From NCBI GenBank assembly GCA_000151295.1, contig GG745328.1, forward strand, positions 860,503 to 924,502: a stretch of 64,000 nt of DNA, given 5' to 3'. The stretch is from Allomyces macrogynus ATCC 38327. Taxonomy: Eukaryota > Blastocladiomycota > Blastocladiomycetes > Blastocladiales > Blastocladiaceae. Every line of letters begins with the position of its first letter. Position 1 is the first letter of the stretch. Positions 12,840-23,500 of this stretch are shown here, piece after piece. A model generated the notes under the pieces. That model worked only from the letters and a program-made list of their open reading frames with translations, made no database searches and was not told where the DNA came from. A program made the position numbers and the translations under genes.

Positions 12840-13952
12840 CTATGTAGGCCCGGCCTGGAGCGACTTTGGTCGACGTTCCCGCAGCCTGCGCAAGCTTGCG
12901 CGCGTAATGCCGCGAATACGATGCGGCAAACAACTACGACCGATGAAACCAAAACGTGGGTCAATCAGAGCACCATCACGCGCACTTGCGAGACTTCGCG
13001 TAAAACGTACATTGGCCAAACCGACCACGAGCGTCAAGACCATGAACAGGAACCCGAGGTGCCACGCAAGCGGGGAGATCTGCGTCACGACCATGGCCGT
13101 GGCGAGAAACAGGCCGGCGTGCACATAAATCCATACTTGCACGACGCGAAACACGACTGCGTTTTGCAGCGCGACGGCGACAAGACCGAGGACCGCCATC
13201 AGCGCGCACAGGCCTGAGTACGCGAGTTGACCGATCACCCATGGTCGTTGGCGCGCCTCGAGCGAGGCAATCAGGTCGCGTTCTTTTTGTGTTGCTAAAT
13301 ACCGTCGTAAGGGATCATCGGTGGTAAGGCCAACGTTTCGCAGAAGCTTGAAGAAGTGGGGGATGAGCGATGCGCGCACCTTGCTCGAGCGCGGCCGCGT
13401 AGTCGGAGGGCATGAACCCGTTTAAGAAGAGCACAATGTGGACGATTTCGTAGGCGAGATACGCCTGCCGATAGTAATGAACGTGATGGAAGCATGATCA
13501 GTTTCGTGCGTCTCTGGTCTCCAACCATCACGTCCTCAGGTGACAAGCGGACATACCAGGGTCAACACGAAAAACATGGCCAGGCAAGCACGGAGCGACA
13601 CAATCCCCGCGCATCCACGGTCCGGCTGGTTCGTCATTGGCTCGCTGTGCTTCTTGCCCGCGGACGGCCCCTCCAGATCCTTCCATTCCTTGTCCATTGC
13701 CTCGCGCGTCTCAAACCACCCGCCCGCGGGACCGGAATTGCTCGCGCCAGCGTTCGAGACCGTCGGCGAGCTTGGCGCGCTGTTGCGCACGATCGACATG
13801 GACGAGTACGGCGGCAGGTGATCCACATCGGTGAAGGACGATTTGCGCGACAGAATCAGCACCACGGGCTCAGGCACAGAAGGTGATCGTGTCGAGGTCG
13901 GTGTCGAGACCGCTGATGGCGGCGGGTTCGCGTTAGACTCGTGAGTGGGCAT
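12840..13952 (-). CDS. Predicted multi-pass membrane protein, unknown function
   Basis: Exons 13952-13557, 13464-13380 and 13294-12840 join in phase to 311 residues. The first roughly 110 residues are Ser/Pro-rich and likely disordered and cytosolic. Hydrophobic segments follow: AGIVSLRACLAMFFVLTL joined across the intron to AYLAYEIVHIVLFLNGF, then LAYSGLCALMAVLGLVAVAL, VQVWIYVHAGLFLATAMVV and WHLGFLFMVLTLVVGLA, for about five transmembrane helices. The tail after LANVRFTRSLAS may not be exonic: a GTGCGC..GCAG intron would replace it with a short Ala/Ser tail ending near 12830. No family was recognised. The intron between 13295 and 13379 is needed to keep frame across the membrane domain. Confidence 0.6.
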
Positions 13953-14446
13953 GATAAGTTGAATGAAATGGCGCAGCTGGATCATGTCCGACCGCGGGCC
14001 GCGGGGAACGACGCTCTTTTAATGTGAAGATGGAGGCGATGCGTAAGCTCGAGGCAACGTCAGCTTGGGTTGGCTTGTTGATAATGGATCCAGTCAAGTC
14101 AACTCCATGAACCACGACTCGCTGTTTATGTGTTCTCGCCATGATGGCTGTTGGTTGTTGGAGCCAAGGCACGCCAAGGCATGGGCGAGGGAAGGCGAGA
14201 GCGGGATCAAGCACTCAATCATGCCCACGCGTTGGCTCATGAAGGCTCATGAGCTGCACGAGACCCGGACGACGAATGAATTTTGCTGATTTTTGTCCGA
14301 GTTCTCCTCGACGCTGCCTCTGTCACGACGTGATGGTAAAAATAATCTTGTCAAAAAGGCGCGGGTCGCCTCGAGGGAACATCAAGAAGAACAAGTAGCA
14401 TCTCTCACGACCAAAAAAACACAATCACCTAAGCACACGCTCAAGC
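13953..14446. other. Intergenic between PUF60 3' end and membrane-protein start
   Basis: About 490 bp with no supported gene. It should contain the promoter of the minus-strand membrane protein and the PUF60 downstream region. Nothing else was recognised. Confidence 0.45.
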
Positions 14447-16268
14447 TCACTCGTCGTACCGCTTGCTCTCAAACTTCTTGAGCGAGTACTCGCCCGCCGT
14501 GACTTGGTTGCCCGAGAAGAAGCGACCGTTCATGACGCGCTCACAGGATTGGCGTTCTACACAAGCAAAGAGTGGTCAGCATCTCCGAAAGATTACAACA
14601 CTAGGCCAGTTCGCGTGGAATCCAAGAGCATACCTTCAACGAGCTCAAACTCGACAAACACGCGCACGTCCGACTCGCCGCTGCGCTGCTTGAGGTCCGG
14701 GTTGACGTGAACGACGACCTGTTTGACGTTGCCGTGCCGGCGGCACTCCTCCTCGACGTCCTCCTGCAAATACTCGTCGACCTGGTCGGCCGTGACCATG
14801 TTCTTGAGCACGAGCACCGGCGACGGGTCCTCAATTTCGATCTTAGGGATTACAGGCCGGCCACCGGACGGCACCGGCGGTACCCCACCGCGCGGCCGCG
14901 GGAATCGCGAGAGCGCCGCCATGCCCTCCGGGAAGGGCCCACCGACGAGCGTCGGCGTCACGAGCAGCCGCTCGCCGCCAATCATGAGCCCGTCGAGGTA
15001 CTTGATGGCCTTTTGCGCTTCCTCTTCGGTCTCGTACTCGGCAAACCCGTAGCCCTTGTGACGGAAGGTGCTGAGGTCCGGCTACGTCGAGAGGGAGCGG
15101 AAAAGGGCAACGTGAGCGATCTTCGATCGACAGCGAGCGGAGGTCGAGATGGGGGTGTGGAACGTACGCAAATCGAAAACTGCGTCAGCTTGCCCATGCC
15201 CTCAAACAGCTCGCGCATCTCTTCCTCGGTCACGAGCGGATGAACACTGGCCATGTAGAGCCGGTTCGGCAGCTTGGGCTGGAAATGGTGCCAAATATCG
15301 TCGGTGAAGCCGTGCGTGTGGTTGCTCTTGAGTGGTCTACGTTGCAGAAAAACAGGTTTAATCAGCGAAAGAAGAATTCGGATTCGTCGCAATTCGCGGT
15401 AGAGGACGCACCGGTCACCGAGCTCGACACCATTGGTCCCACGAATCGCCGCGGCTGCGGCCTCGGGCGCATCAAACTCGACAAAGCACCAGCCCTTGTG
15501 CGTGTTCAAGTTCGGGTCGCGCGTCATCGACAGTTCCTTGATATACCCAAACTTGCTAAACAACAACCGAATCTCGGCCTCGGTCACGTTCGGCGACAAG
15601 TTGCCCACGTAGATGCGGTTGATGATGCGGTTAATCACAGGCGTGATGAGCGCTTGAGGTTTACGGTCAGGGCGCGGACGCACGGGGGGCGGCGTGCGCG
15701 ACCGGCGCCGGCGCGGTGGCGGCGAACGTGACCGCGAACGGTACCGACGATCGCGCGACCGACTGCGCGACCGGTATCGGCGCGGGCGCGACCACGACTG
15801 CGACCGCGACCGCCGCCGCCGCGGCGGTGGGGAACGACTGATTGGGCGGCGCAAACCGCGCGACCGCGAGCGGGACCGTGACCGGACACGTGGTGAGGGC
15901 GACCGCGATGCGGGCGCACGGAGCCGGTCGCCGACACGACGACCACGGGGAGACGCGCGCCGTGCTCGAGATCCATTGCGTGCGCTGCCAGCAGGCGACG
16001 GGCTCCGCCGTGACGAGCCGCGGCTGCGATCGCGCGGCGGTGCCGCACCGCGACTCTGGCTGCGGCTGCGGCTTCGAGCAGAACGGTCGTCGCGACTCAC
16101 AGCAGCAGCATCACCGTTCGAAGGCGGCTCGGCCGCGGTGGGACTCGAAGTGGCGGCGCCCTTGGCTTTTCCAGAGTGCTCAAAGAGCTTGGTGATCAAC
16201 TTGGCATAGTCCTTGGCGGCCTGAACGCGAGCCAAGTGGTCATCAGACAGGGGGCTCGACGCTGCCAT
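14447..16268 (-). CDS. PUF60: Poly(U)-binding splicing factor PUF60 with N-terminal RS domain
   Basis: Splicing factor expected to act at polypyrimidine tracts with U2AF. Exons 16268-15412, 15336-15168, 15081-14634 and 14556-14447 give 527 residues. Domain order: an Arg/Ser dipeptide region (about 60-205), RRM1 from about 217 (NRIYVGNLSP, GWCFVEF), RRM2 from about 310 (NRLYMASVHPLV, then KGYGFAEYET), and a C-terminal U2AF-homology motif from about 430 (VLVLKNMVTADQVDEYLQED, VFVEFE, NGRFFSGNQV). The closely spaced RRMs and the UHM wording match PUF60 rather than U2AF65 or RBM39. The long RS domain is not part of human PUF60. The ATG at 16268 is chosen because the codon three positions upstream is GTG. 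Divergent from the kinase gene. Confidence 0.9.
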
Positions 16269-17145
16269 GGTCGACACACCTTCGGTACTCTTACGGTTCC
16301 GTTGGTATTGGGCCTCGACGAGGGGGGCGGAACGGGTGGGCGCGCTTGGTGGACCCTTTCAGACGAGATTCAAGTCGACGCCGGCTTGGAGCTGGCAGGA
16401 ACGTTCAAAGAGCAGGCAAAGCGGGCCTCCTGGTCCAGTGCGGGCAGTTGCACGGCAAGGGGAGCGCCGGTTGGTGTCAAAAGGTGCTGCTGCAGTCGTC
16501 TTCCGCGGCCCTGGTTGGCCGAGGTTCGTCGTTGGCGGTCGCCCCGCTCACGATTTTTTCTTTTCTTTCGAAAGGGAACACGACGAGGTTCTGGCGGCAT
16601 GACAAGCGTGCCAAAAACATCGCCACGGATATCAGTGCTATTTCGGTCATGTTGCGAGCTTCCAGCGAACCAGCTTCGCAGCTGACTTAATTTTGCTCGC
16701 GAACATGGCGCTTCAGCACGCTCTAACTGGACGCAATCTCATTGTCAACGCGGAAAGACGTTGTCCTCGCTGTCCTGGGGCTCCATAGTAAATTGCAAAA
16801 TTACTGGATCAGTCGCGGCCTTCCTCCTCTCCACTTTCTCCAACCCACTCGCAACGCCCTCGGACCCCTCCCCTGTCCTCGCTCCCCCGCTTCCTGCCCA
16901 TTGGCCCCCCTCGCGCCCGACCCGCACCCTTGCCGGGCCGCACCATAGACTAGATCCCCGACTTTTTTCGCTTCTCGCTTCGTGGCGCTTTGCTCGCCAA
17001 CCAACGACCGCGACACTGCCTGTGTTGCGACTCAGATCGAACTGCTCCATTTCTTCCCCCCCCCCCCCCCCCCTCCGACCGCGACCGGTATCCACGTCCC
17101 GACGCGCGCCCGCAGTTATTTCATGACCAATCGCCCTTCTCGGAC
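16269..17145. promoter_or_regulatory. Divergent promoter region PUF60 / kinase, with C18 tract
   Basis: 877 bp between divergent starts. The only distinctive feature is an uninterrupted run of 18 C at 17056-17073, 72 nt upstream of the kinase ATG. No coding exon is supported, and short ORFs here lack family similarity. Confidence 0.5.
17056..17073 (+). repeat. C18 homopolymer in kinase 5' leader
   Basis: Eighteen consecutive C residues on the sense strand of the kinase gene, preceded by a short pyrimidine stretch. A second C18 tract lies in the aminoacylase-1 leader. Confidence 0.95.
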
Positions 17146-19417
17146 ATGTCGCGCCACGGTGACCGCCCTGTGACGCCGCTCGCGCAGGCCACGACGTTCG
17201 CCAGCAACGTGCACGCGCACCCGCTGACCCCGGATCCGGCGCAAGACGTTGACGCGCCCATGTTGGGCTGGGAGCCCGAGGAGCAGCGGAAAAAGGTACT
17301 TGGTGATGCCGTCGTGCGTGCGTGCTTGCGTGCGCTGCGATTCTGGACGTGTTCCTCACTCGACCGCGTCACCGTGACCGTAGTCCGAATGGCTCGACTC
17401 GTTTATCACGTCGCGCACGTCCATGGACGAGTACACGTTCATCAAGACGCTGGGCCAGGGCACGTTTGGCAAGGTCAAGCTCGCGCAGCACAATCAGTCT
17501 GGCCGCAAGGTACCGATCGCGTCGTGCTCATTCTCTCACCAACGAGAGCCCTCTCGACTTGACTAACGGAAACGGGCGCGGGTGCTTTGTTTACGCGACG
17601 ACTAGGTTGCGATCAAGCTGATTGAAAAGGACAACATCAAGACCGACAAGCAAAAGACGAGCGTGCGGCGCGAAGTGCGGCTCCTCTCGCTGCTGCACCA
17701 CCGAAACATTGTGTGCGTGCACGATGTAATCGAGACGCCGACGCAGATTTGCATTGTCATGGAGTACCTGGCCGGCGGCGAGCTGTTTGATCACATTGTC
17801 AAGAACCACCACCTCGGCGAGGACGAGGCCCGCCGCTTTGTGCAGCAAATCGTCGCGGCCGTCGACTATTGTCATCAGGTATGTCGTGTTGTGCCGTTCG
17901 CTCGCGTTCTCCGCCATTTAGCTCGACCAACTGATGCCGTGCGTGATCTTATAGCACTCGGTCATTCACCGTGACCTCAAGCCCGAGAATCTGCTCTTGG
18001 CCGACGACTCGACGCTCAAACTCATCGACTTTGGTTTTGTCAACACGTTTGACGGCGAAACGCTGCTCGACACTTTTTGCGGCTCGGTTCGTTTTTCTCG
18101 CTGCGACCGTTGTGTTCTCAGCCCTTACTGACGCGCTCCTTGTCACCGCTGAGTAGCCCTTTTACGCGAGCCCGCAAATGATCCGCGGGATTCGCTACAC
18201 GGGTCCCGAAAGTGACGTCTGGTCGATCGCTGTGATCCTGTACGCAATGCTGAGCGGGCGGCTCCCGTTCGACGCGCCCGACATGCGCAAGCTCTACGAC
18301 CGTATCGCCTCAGGCGAGTACCAGTGCCCGTCCTACTTTTCACCCGGCGTCGTCGACCTGCTGCGCAAAATGCTCGTCGTTGACCCGAAACGGCGGTTCA
18401 CGGTCGAGCAAGTCAAGGCACACCCGTGGCTGCAGTGGCCCGTGCCGGTCGCGCAGGACACGCTCTCCATGTCCCCGGCCCTTCCGCTGCGCCGCGACGT
18501 GATCCAGTCGATTGAACAATTTGGGTTCGCGACGGCCGACGTGCACCAGGTCATGGCGCAGGCGCTCACGGGCGAAGTCACGCGGCACCCAATTCTCGGG
18601 TATTATGCGCTCCTGGCGGCGGGTGGGCACGGCGCGCATTTCAACGGGCTTGGGAATGCTGCTGCGAAGCGCGTCGACTCGACGTACCATTCGGCGACCG
18701 TGTCGCCGACGGGGACCGTGGACCGCGCTGCGAGTCGCGCGTCGGTGGCGTCGAGCCAGACGTCGGTCGCGTCCACGTCGCGCAGGGCGTCGACGGCACC
18801 ACCGACGCATGGCGCGTCTGCCGCATCGACTCCCTTTTCCACGGCGGGACCACGCATGACCGCGGTGTCGCTCAAGGGGTGGTCGCTCACGACGCAGCAC
18901 GACTTGGCCGCGCTTATGGCCACGTTCCGCCGCGTCCAGGTGCTCACGGGCGTGCGCGTCTACGAGAAGAGCACCTACGTGTTTGCGTGCGATGTGAGCA
19001 ACATGGGGTGGGATCTGCATGTGTTCACGGTGCTGGCTGACGCGTCGCTGTGCGTGCAACTCAAGCGGCTGCGTGGCACGAGTGCGGATCGCTTGCTTTT
19101 CTCGTGGTCGTTTGTGATGTGGGGTGCCTGACTCACGGCTCGCTGTTTTTTGATCCACAGGCTGTCCGCAGTTCTGCTCGTACTTCTTGACCGAGTTCAA
19201 GAGAGAGCTCGATCTCTTGTTCGCACCAATGCCGACTGCCCCGCCGCGTGAGGGTAGTGGTGACCAACGCCAGCATGCTGCGGTCGCTGGGCCGACCATC
19301 GTGTACCCGGTGGCTCGCGTTGCGAGTCAGGCGCCTGGGCAGCCGAGCACGCCGTCTCCGTCGTCCTCCTCGTCGTCGAGCGGCTATCCACGACATTGGC
19401 GTGCGTCGTCGTTTTAG
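17146..19417 (+). CDS. CAMK-like Ser/Thr protein kinase with possible C-terminal KA1-type domain
   Basis: Exons 17146-17295, 17384-17509, 17606-17878, 17955-18086, 18157-19081 and 19161-19417 give 620 residues. Kinase landmarks: glycine loop LGQGTFGKV (about 73-81), VAIK lysine at about 96, HRDLKPEN (His188/Asp190), DFG at 208-210, and TFCGSPFYASPQ closing the activation segment. Subdomain IX-XI wording (GPESDVWSIAVILYAMLSG, KMLVVDPKRRFTVEQ) places it in the CAMK-like group near KIN1/MARK/SNF1-related kinases. The last exons (KGWSLTTQHDLAALM, LCVQLKRLRGTSCPQFCSYF, FKRELDLL) resemble a kinase-associated KA1 domain, which binds membranes or autoinhibits. The APE motif reads SPQ, so the conserved Glu is Gln. 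The subfamily is not settled. Confidence 0.85.
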
Positions 19418-19660
19418 CAGTTTAGGTCGGATGACTGAATGAACTCGATGCCGTGCGACTTGTTGGTTGGTTGGTTCTTGGCCGATTGTTGTTCGTTTTC
19501 GTTCATTGTACGTGTCAAATAGACGGGGAACTTGGGTGACGGAAATGGATTGGATCAAGAGAAATGCACGCCCAATCGGTACTTTATGAAGTCCAAAACA
19601 ACAATGGACAAAGAGACACGACCCATCGCACATCACTTCACGCAGCTATCAAACGCCCAA

Positions 19661-20344
19661 TTACTTGCCGCCGTGGATCTTGTCGAGCAGCAAGTTGATG
19701 CGACTGCGCATGTTGGGCTGCCCGCGGTCGTTCTTCTTGTTCATGACCGACGCCTCGTGGTGCCGCTTGCGCTGCGCCGACTTCTTGGCCTTGGCCACGT
19801 CCTGCTTCTTGCGCAACCGCTCCTGCACCTCGCGCTCGCGCTCGGCACGGATCCGCTCGGCCTCCTCAAACGCCTTCTTGAACGGGTTCGGCTTGCTCCC
19901 AGAGCCCGTCAGCGCGGCAATGTTGCGGTTCTTGGCGGCGGGTTTGGCGGCGTCGGACCTGGTGGAGAAGGACGGCACGAGCAGTGAGATTCGATCTTGG
20001 GGATAGAAGCAGCCGGGGAGCAAGAAGGAGATGTACGGACCTATTCCCGGCACGTTTCCCCTGCGGTGCCCTCCTTGATGCCGGCTCGGCCTCATCATTG
20101 TCGTCCGGCAGCAGCGACGAGTGATTTTCATTGCCCGGGAGCGTCGCTTCGTCGTCGGTAATCGCAGGCGTCTATGACAGGAAAGAGCGACCTGTTTGGT
20201 GAGCCGCGCCGTCAATCGCAGCGGTGTGGGCAGCAGACCGGCCCGTACGCTGGAACCGCCATAGCCCTCCTTGGCGAGCAACTTGGCGTAGCTCTTCTTG
20301 ACGCGCGAGTTGTGGATGAGCTTTTGCTTCGAGTTGGGCTTCAT
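19661..20344 (-). CDS. FYV7: rRNA-processing protein FYV7 homologue
   Basis: Small basic nucleolar protein of the FYV7/CCDC59 family, involved in pre-rRNA processing. Exons 20344-20249, 20171-20041 and 19958-19661 give 174 residues. The N-terminus is Lys-rich (KQKLIHNSRVKKSYAKLL) and the middle exon acidic. The last exon is a charged helix (KAFEEAERIRAEREREVQER) ending in GQPNMRSRINLLLDKI, the hallmark GQPxMxxRIxxLLxKI motif of the family. An in-frame ATG at 20383 could extend the N-terminus by 13 residues. Convergent with the kinase and divergent from the repeat/PPR-like gene (202 bp). Confidence 0.8.
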   Translation of the reverse strand: MKPNSKQKLIHNSRVKKSYAKLLAKEGYGGSSVRAGLLPTPLRLTARLTKQVALSCHRRLRLPTTKRRSRAMKITRRCCRTTMMRPSRHQGGHRRGNVPGIGPYISFLLPGCFYPQDRISLLVPSFSTRSDAAKPAAKNRNIAALTGSGSKPNPFKKAFEEAERIRAEREREVQERLRKKQDVAKAKKSAQRKRHHEASVMNKKNDRGQPNMRSRINLLLDKIHGGK

Positions 20345-20546
20345 GGTGGTACGAAATGGGTTGGCTAGAATCGTGCTCGACAAGAAGAAATCGACAGGAC
20401 TGTGAACCCGGCTGTTGTGATTGGCTACAAGTGACAGAGTGAGGCCGCTCGCTCAACCACTGGCAGCAACAATCACCAGCGATCAACACCAACCAGCCCT
20501 TCCAGCGCTTGCTCGACAACGACGACCTGTATTCCGTGCCAAGACG

Positions 20547-23500
20547 ATGCAAACAGCACGACTGTTACGACGAACCAACCGCCATGCCGCGCTTCCGGGC
20601 GGTGTTGCATTGGCTAGGACCCGGCCAGCCATGATCGCTCAGCTCCCCAATATCTGTCGACAGTCATCGTTCATTGGCCCCGGCCCGCGCTCGTTGTGCC
20701 CGGCCGCCACGACGCTGTCAAGGGCACCATTATCTACCATGAGCGCCGACGCCGGCGATTTTGCGCTGCGTTCTGCAAGTACAAACCTGCCTACGCCGAA
20801 GATCGCTACCGAAAGGATACTTGGCCGACCAGGACCCGACCACTGCGCTGGCCATGTTGCCCAACATGTTTTCAGCGCGGCTGGTCAAGGCCAGGCCGGA
20901 TTCGCGCTCGGGGCATGTCGTGGGGGACCAAACCGACGGTAAGTCTTGCCATCAAGTCGAAATTTGGCTCGCTTGCGATATCCTGACCGTGTTGTTGCTG
21001 GATAGCCATTTGCGCGTGCCTTTTGTGCCGTTACGCCATTTCCACGTCGCTGCCGCTCTCGCCGACCGATTGGACGCGGCGCACTCGTCCGCTGGCTCGT
21101 CGTCGTTTGACCCGGCGCTTCTCGCGCTCAAGGAGATCGGCTGCGGCCCCACCCCACTCGTCGATTCCGCTGGCCATCTGTCGCGGGAGCCCGAGCCGGA
21201 CCCGGACCCGGAACCCTTACGAGACGTGGACGCATTGCTCGAAAATGCGGCGCAAAAGTCGGCCAAACGCGCCATTCGCAACGCCATGCGGCGGCACACG
21301 CTCGACGCAGCGGCCGTGGCGGCCATGTCCGAAACGGACCTGCAGATGCTGTGTGCCGAAACGGTCGAACACGCCAAGGAGGGGTTTCGGATCCGCGCTG
21401 CACTTATCGACGTTCGAAATCCGGCCGATCCGTTCCGGTTTGCTGTCATCCAGACGCTCATCGAGGATATGGTTCGCGCGAGGTATGCGGCGATGCCGAC
21501 GGATTCCGCTCTGCGTGACGTTGCACGGGCCAAGGTGACGGGCAAGCAGGTCGAGGACGTCGCTCAGCAGCAGCCAGCTCGGGCAGCTGTCGTGACCGTG
21601 GTGCACGACGGTAAAGCCAATACGGCTCGTACACCAACCGTTTCGGCGTCGATTGATCCTGCGCAAACCGCGCTCGACCGCGACTCGGCCTCACTCGATT
21701 CCGGCGACCATGTGCCGCAGGAGCCGGGACCAGGACCCGACGTGGACAGTTTGCTCGAAGCTGCTGCCAAGCGCACGGCCAGTCGCGCCATTCGCGTCGT
21801 CCTGCGGCGGCACGTGCTCGACGCTGCGGCCATTGCGGCCATGTCTGAACAGGACCTGCAGGCACTGTGCGCAGAGACGACCGATTGCGCCATGGAAAAA
21901 TTCAAGACCCGCGTCGCGTTCCTCGGCGTTGGCGAGTCTCTTGACCCGCCGCGGCTCGCCGCCAATCAGAGGTTTGTCGAGACCAAGGTCCGCGCAAGGT
22001 ATGGTGCGATGCGGTCGGATTCGGCACTGTGCGTCGTGGCCAAGGGGGTCGAGGAGCATGATGAGGGCCAGGACCCGCGGGCGATGCGCGGAACGGCGAC
22101 GGCCGGGATGAACGACCACGGCAAGGTTGGTTCGTCACGACCAGCAGCCCTTGCCAGCTCGACTGACCCGGTAGTTCTTGCGCCCAAGAAGCTTAGCCGC
22201 AGCCCGACGACCTCGGCCGCTTTTTGGGATTCTGTCTCACGGACCCCTGTGCTGGAATCCGACATGGATGATGTGTTGGGCAAAGTTGCTCGACGCTCGG
22301 TCACAAGTGGTATTCGCACCGCTATGCGGTCGAGGGGGCTCAACTCAGCGCCCGTGACGGTCATGTCCGAGCGGGACCTGCGGGTGTTGTGCTCTGAGAC
22401 GACCGAGCTCGCCAAGAATGTATTTGGGACTCGAATCGCGCTCCGCGGCATTTGCGATTCGCTCGACTCGTCGCGGCTCGCAGCCATCCAGACGTTCATC
22501 AAGAACTTGGTCGTTGCAAAGTACGCATCGACATGGTCCGGTTCGTCGCGGCGCACCATGAGCAAGGAGGTCGCGCAGCAGGTCGAAACTCTGGCCCAGC
22601 AGGCGACGCAGGGCATTTCCGTGACCAACTTGAAGGGCGACCCGATTGACATGACTCGCGTCGTCTCCAAGGCCAGCGAAACCGCACTGAGGATGCTCAT
22701 GCAACACGCCGCAATTTGTCGGTATGCCGAACTTGCTGCGGACACGCCAGATTTGCTCTGGCACTCGTCTCGCTGCATGGAACTGGTGAATGAGGAGTTT
22801 TCGCGCATGATGGCCATTGCCAAGGGGATGCACCCGGTTGCCACAGATGCCGACGATTCTCTCTCGATGGACGCGGGGTCCTCGTCGTCGTCACCGATGA
22901 CGCACTGCTCTCGATTGGAATTGCCGCGCGATGCCACGGTCGCTGCACCCGATTTCGGCACCGCCGGTACAGTCGCAGCGTTGAGCTCAACTGTCGCCGC
23001 GCCACTAGATGCGACAGCGCCTGCCGCTTTGCCACCCTCTCCACCACTCTCGTCGATCTCGGACTTGGGGTCTGCACGAGCAACAATGTCTTCCCCGCCT
23101 GCCCGTTCTCCACCCGACCCATCATTCTCTGCCCCACGTGCGCCGCTTGCGCCGATTTCGTGGAAAAACGTCGCTGCGCAAGTTTCCCAAAGTGCAGAAC
23201 GCGCGATTCAACACGTCTTCGATGCGCGCCGCTACTCTGTCACGAGCCCGCCCTCACTCGACGACCAAGCGCGTGCCGACCTCTATACCGACGTGCACCA
23301 CCGCGCGTTGCTCGATTTTGACGAGCGCATTGCCAAGATGGGGATTGTGACGAAGATGTTGCGCAGGAGGGCGGCCAAGAACTACTTGCTCCAGCGTGCG
23401 CGTGTGTTGGAGCAGGTGTCGGCGCTCATGACACCGCTCTTCGGCCCGCTACCTGACTCTGAATCAGCCGCGTCAACTTCCTCAGCAATCACTCACACGA

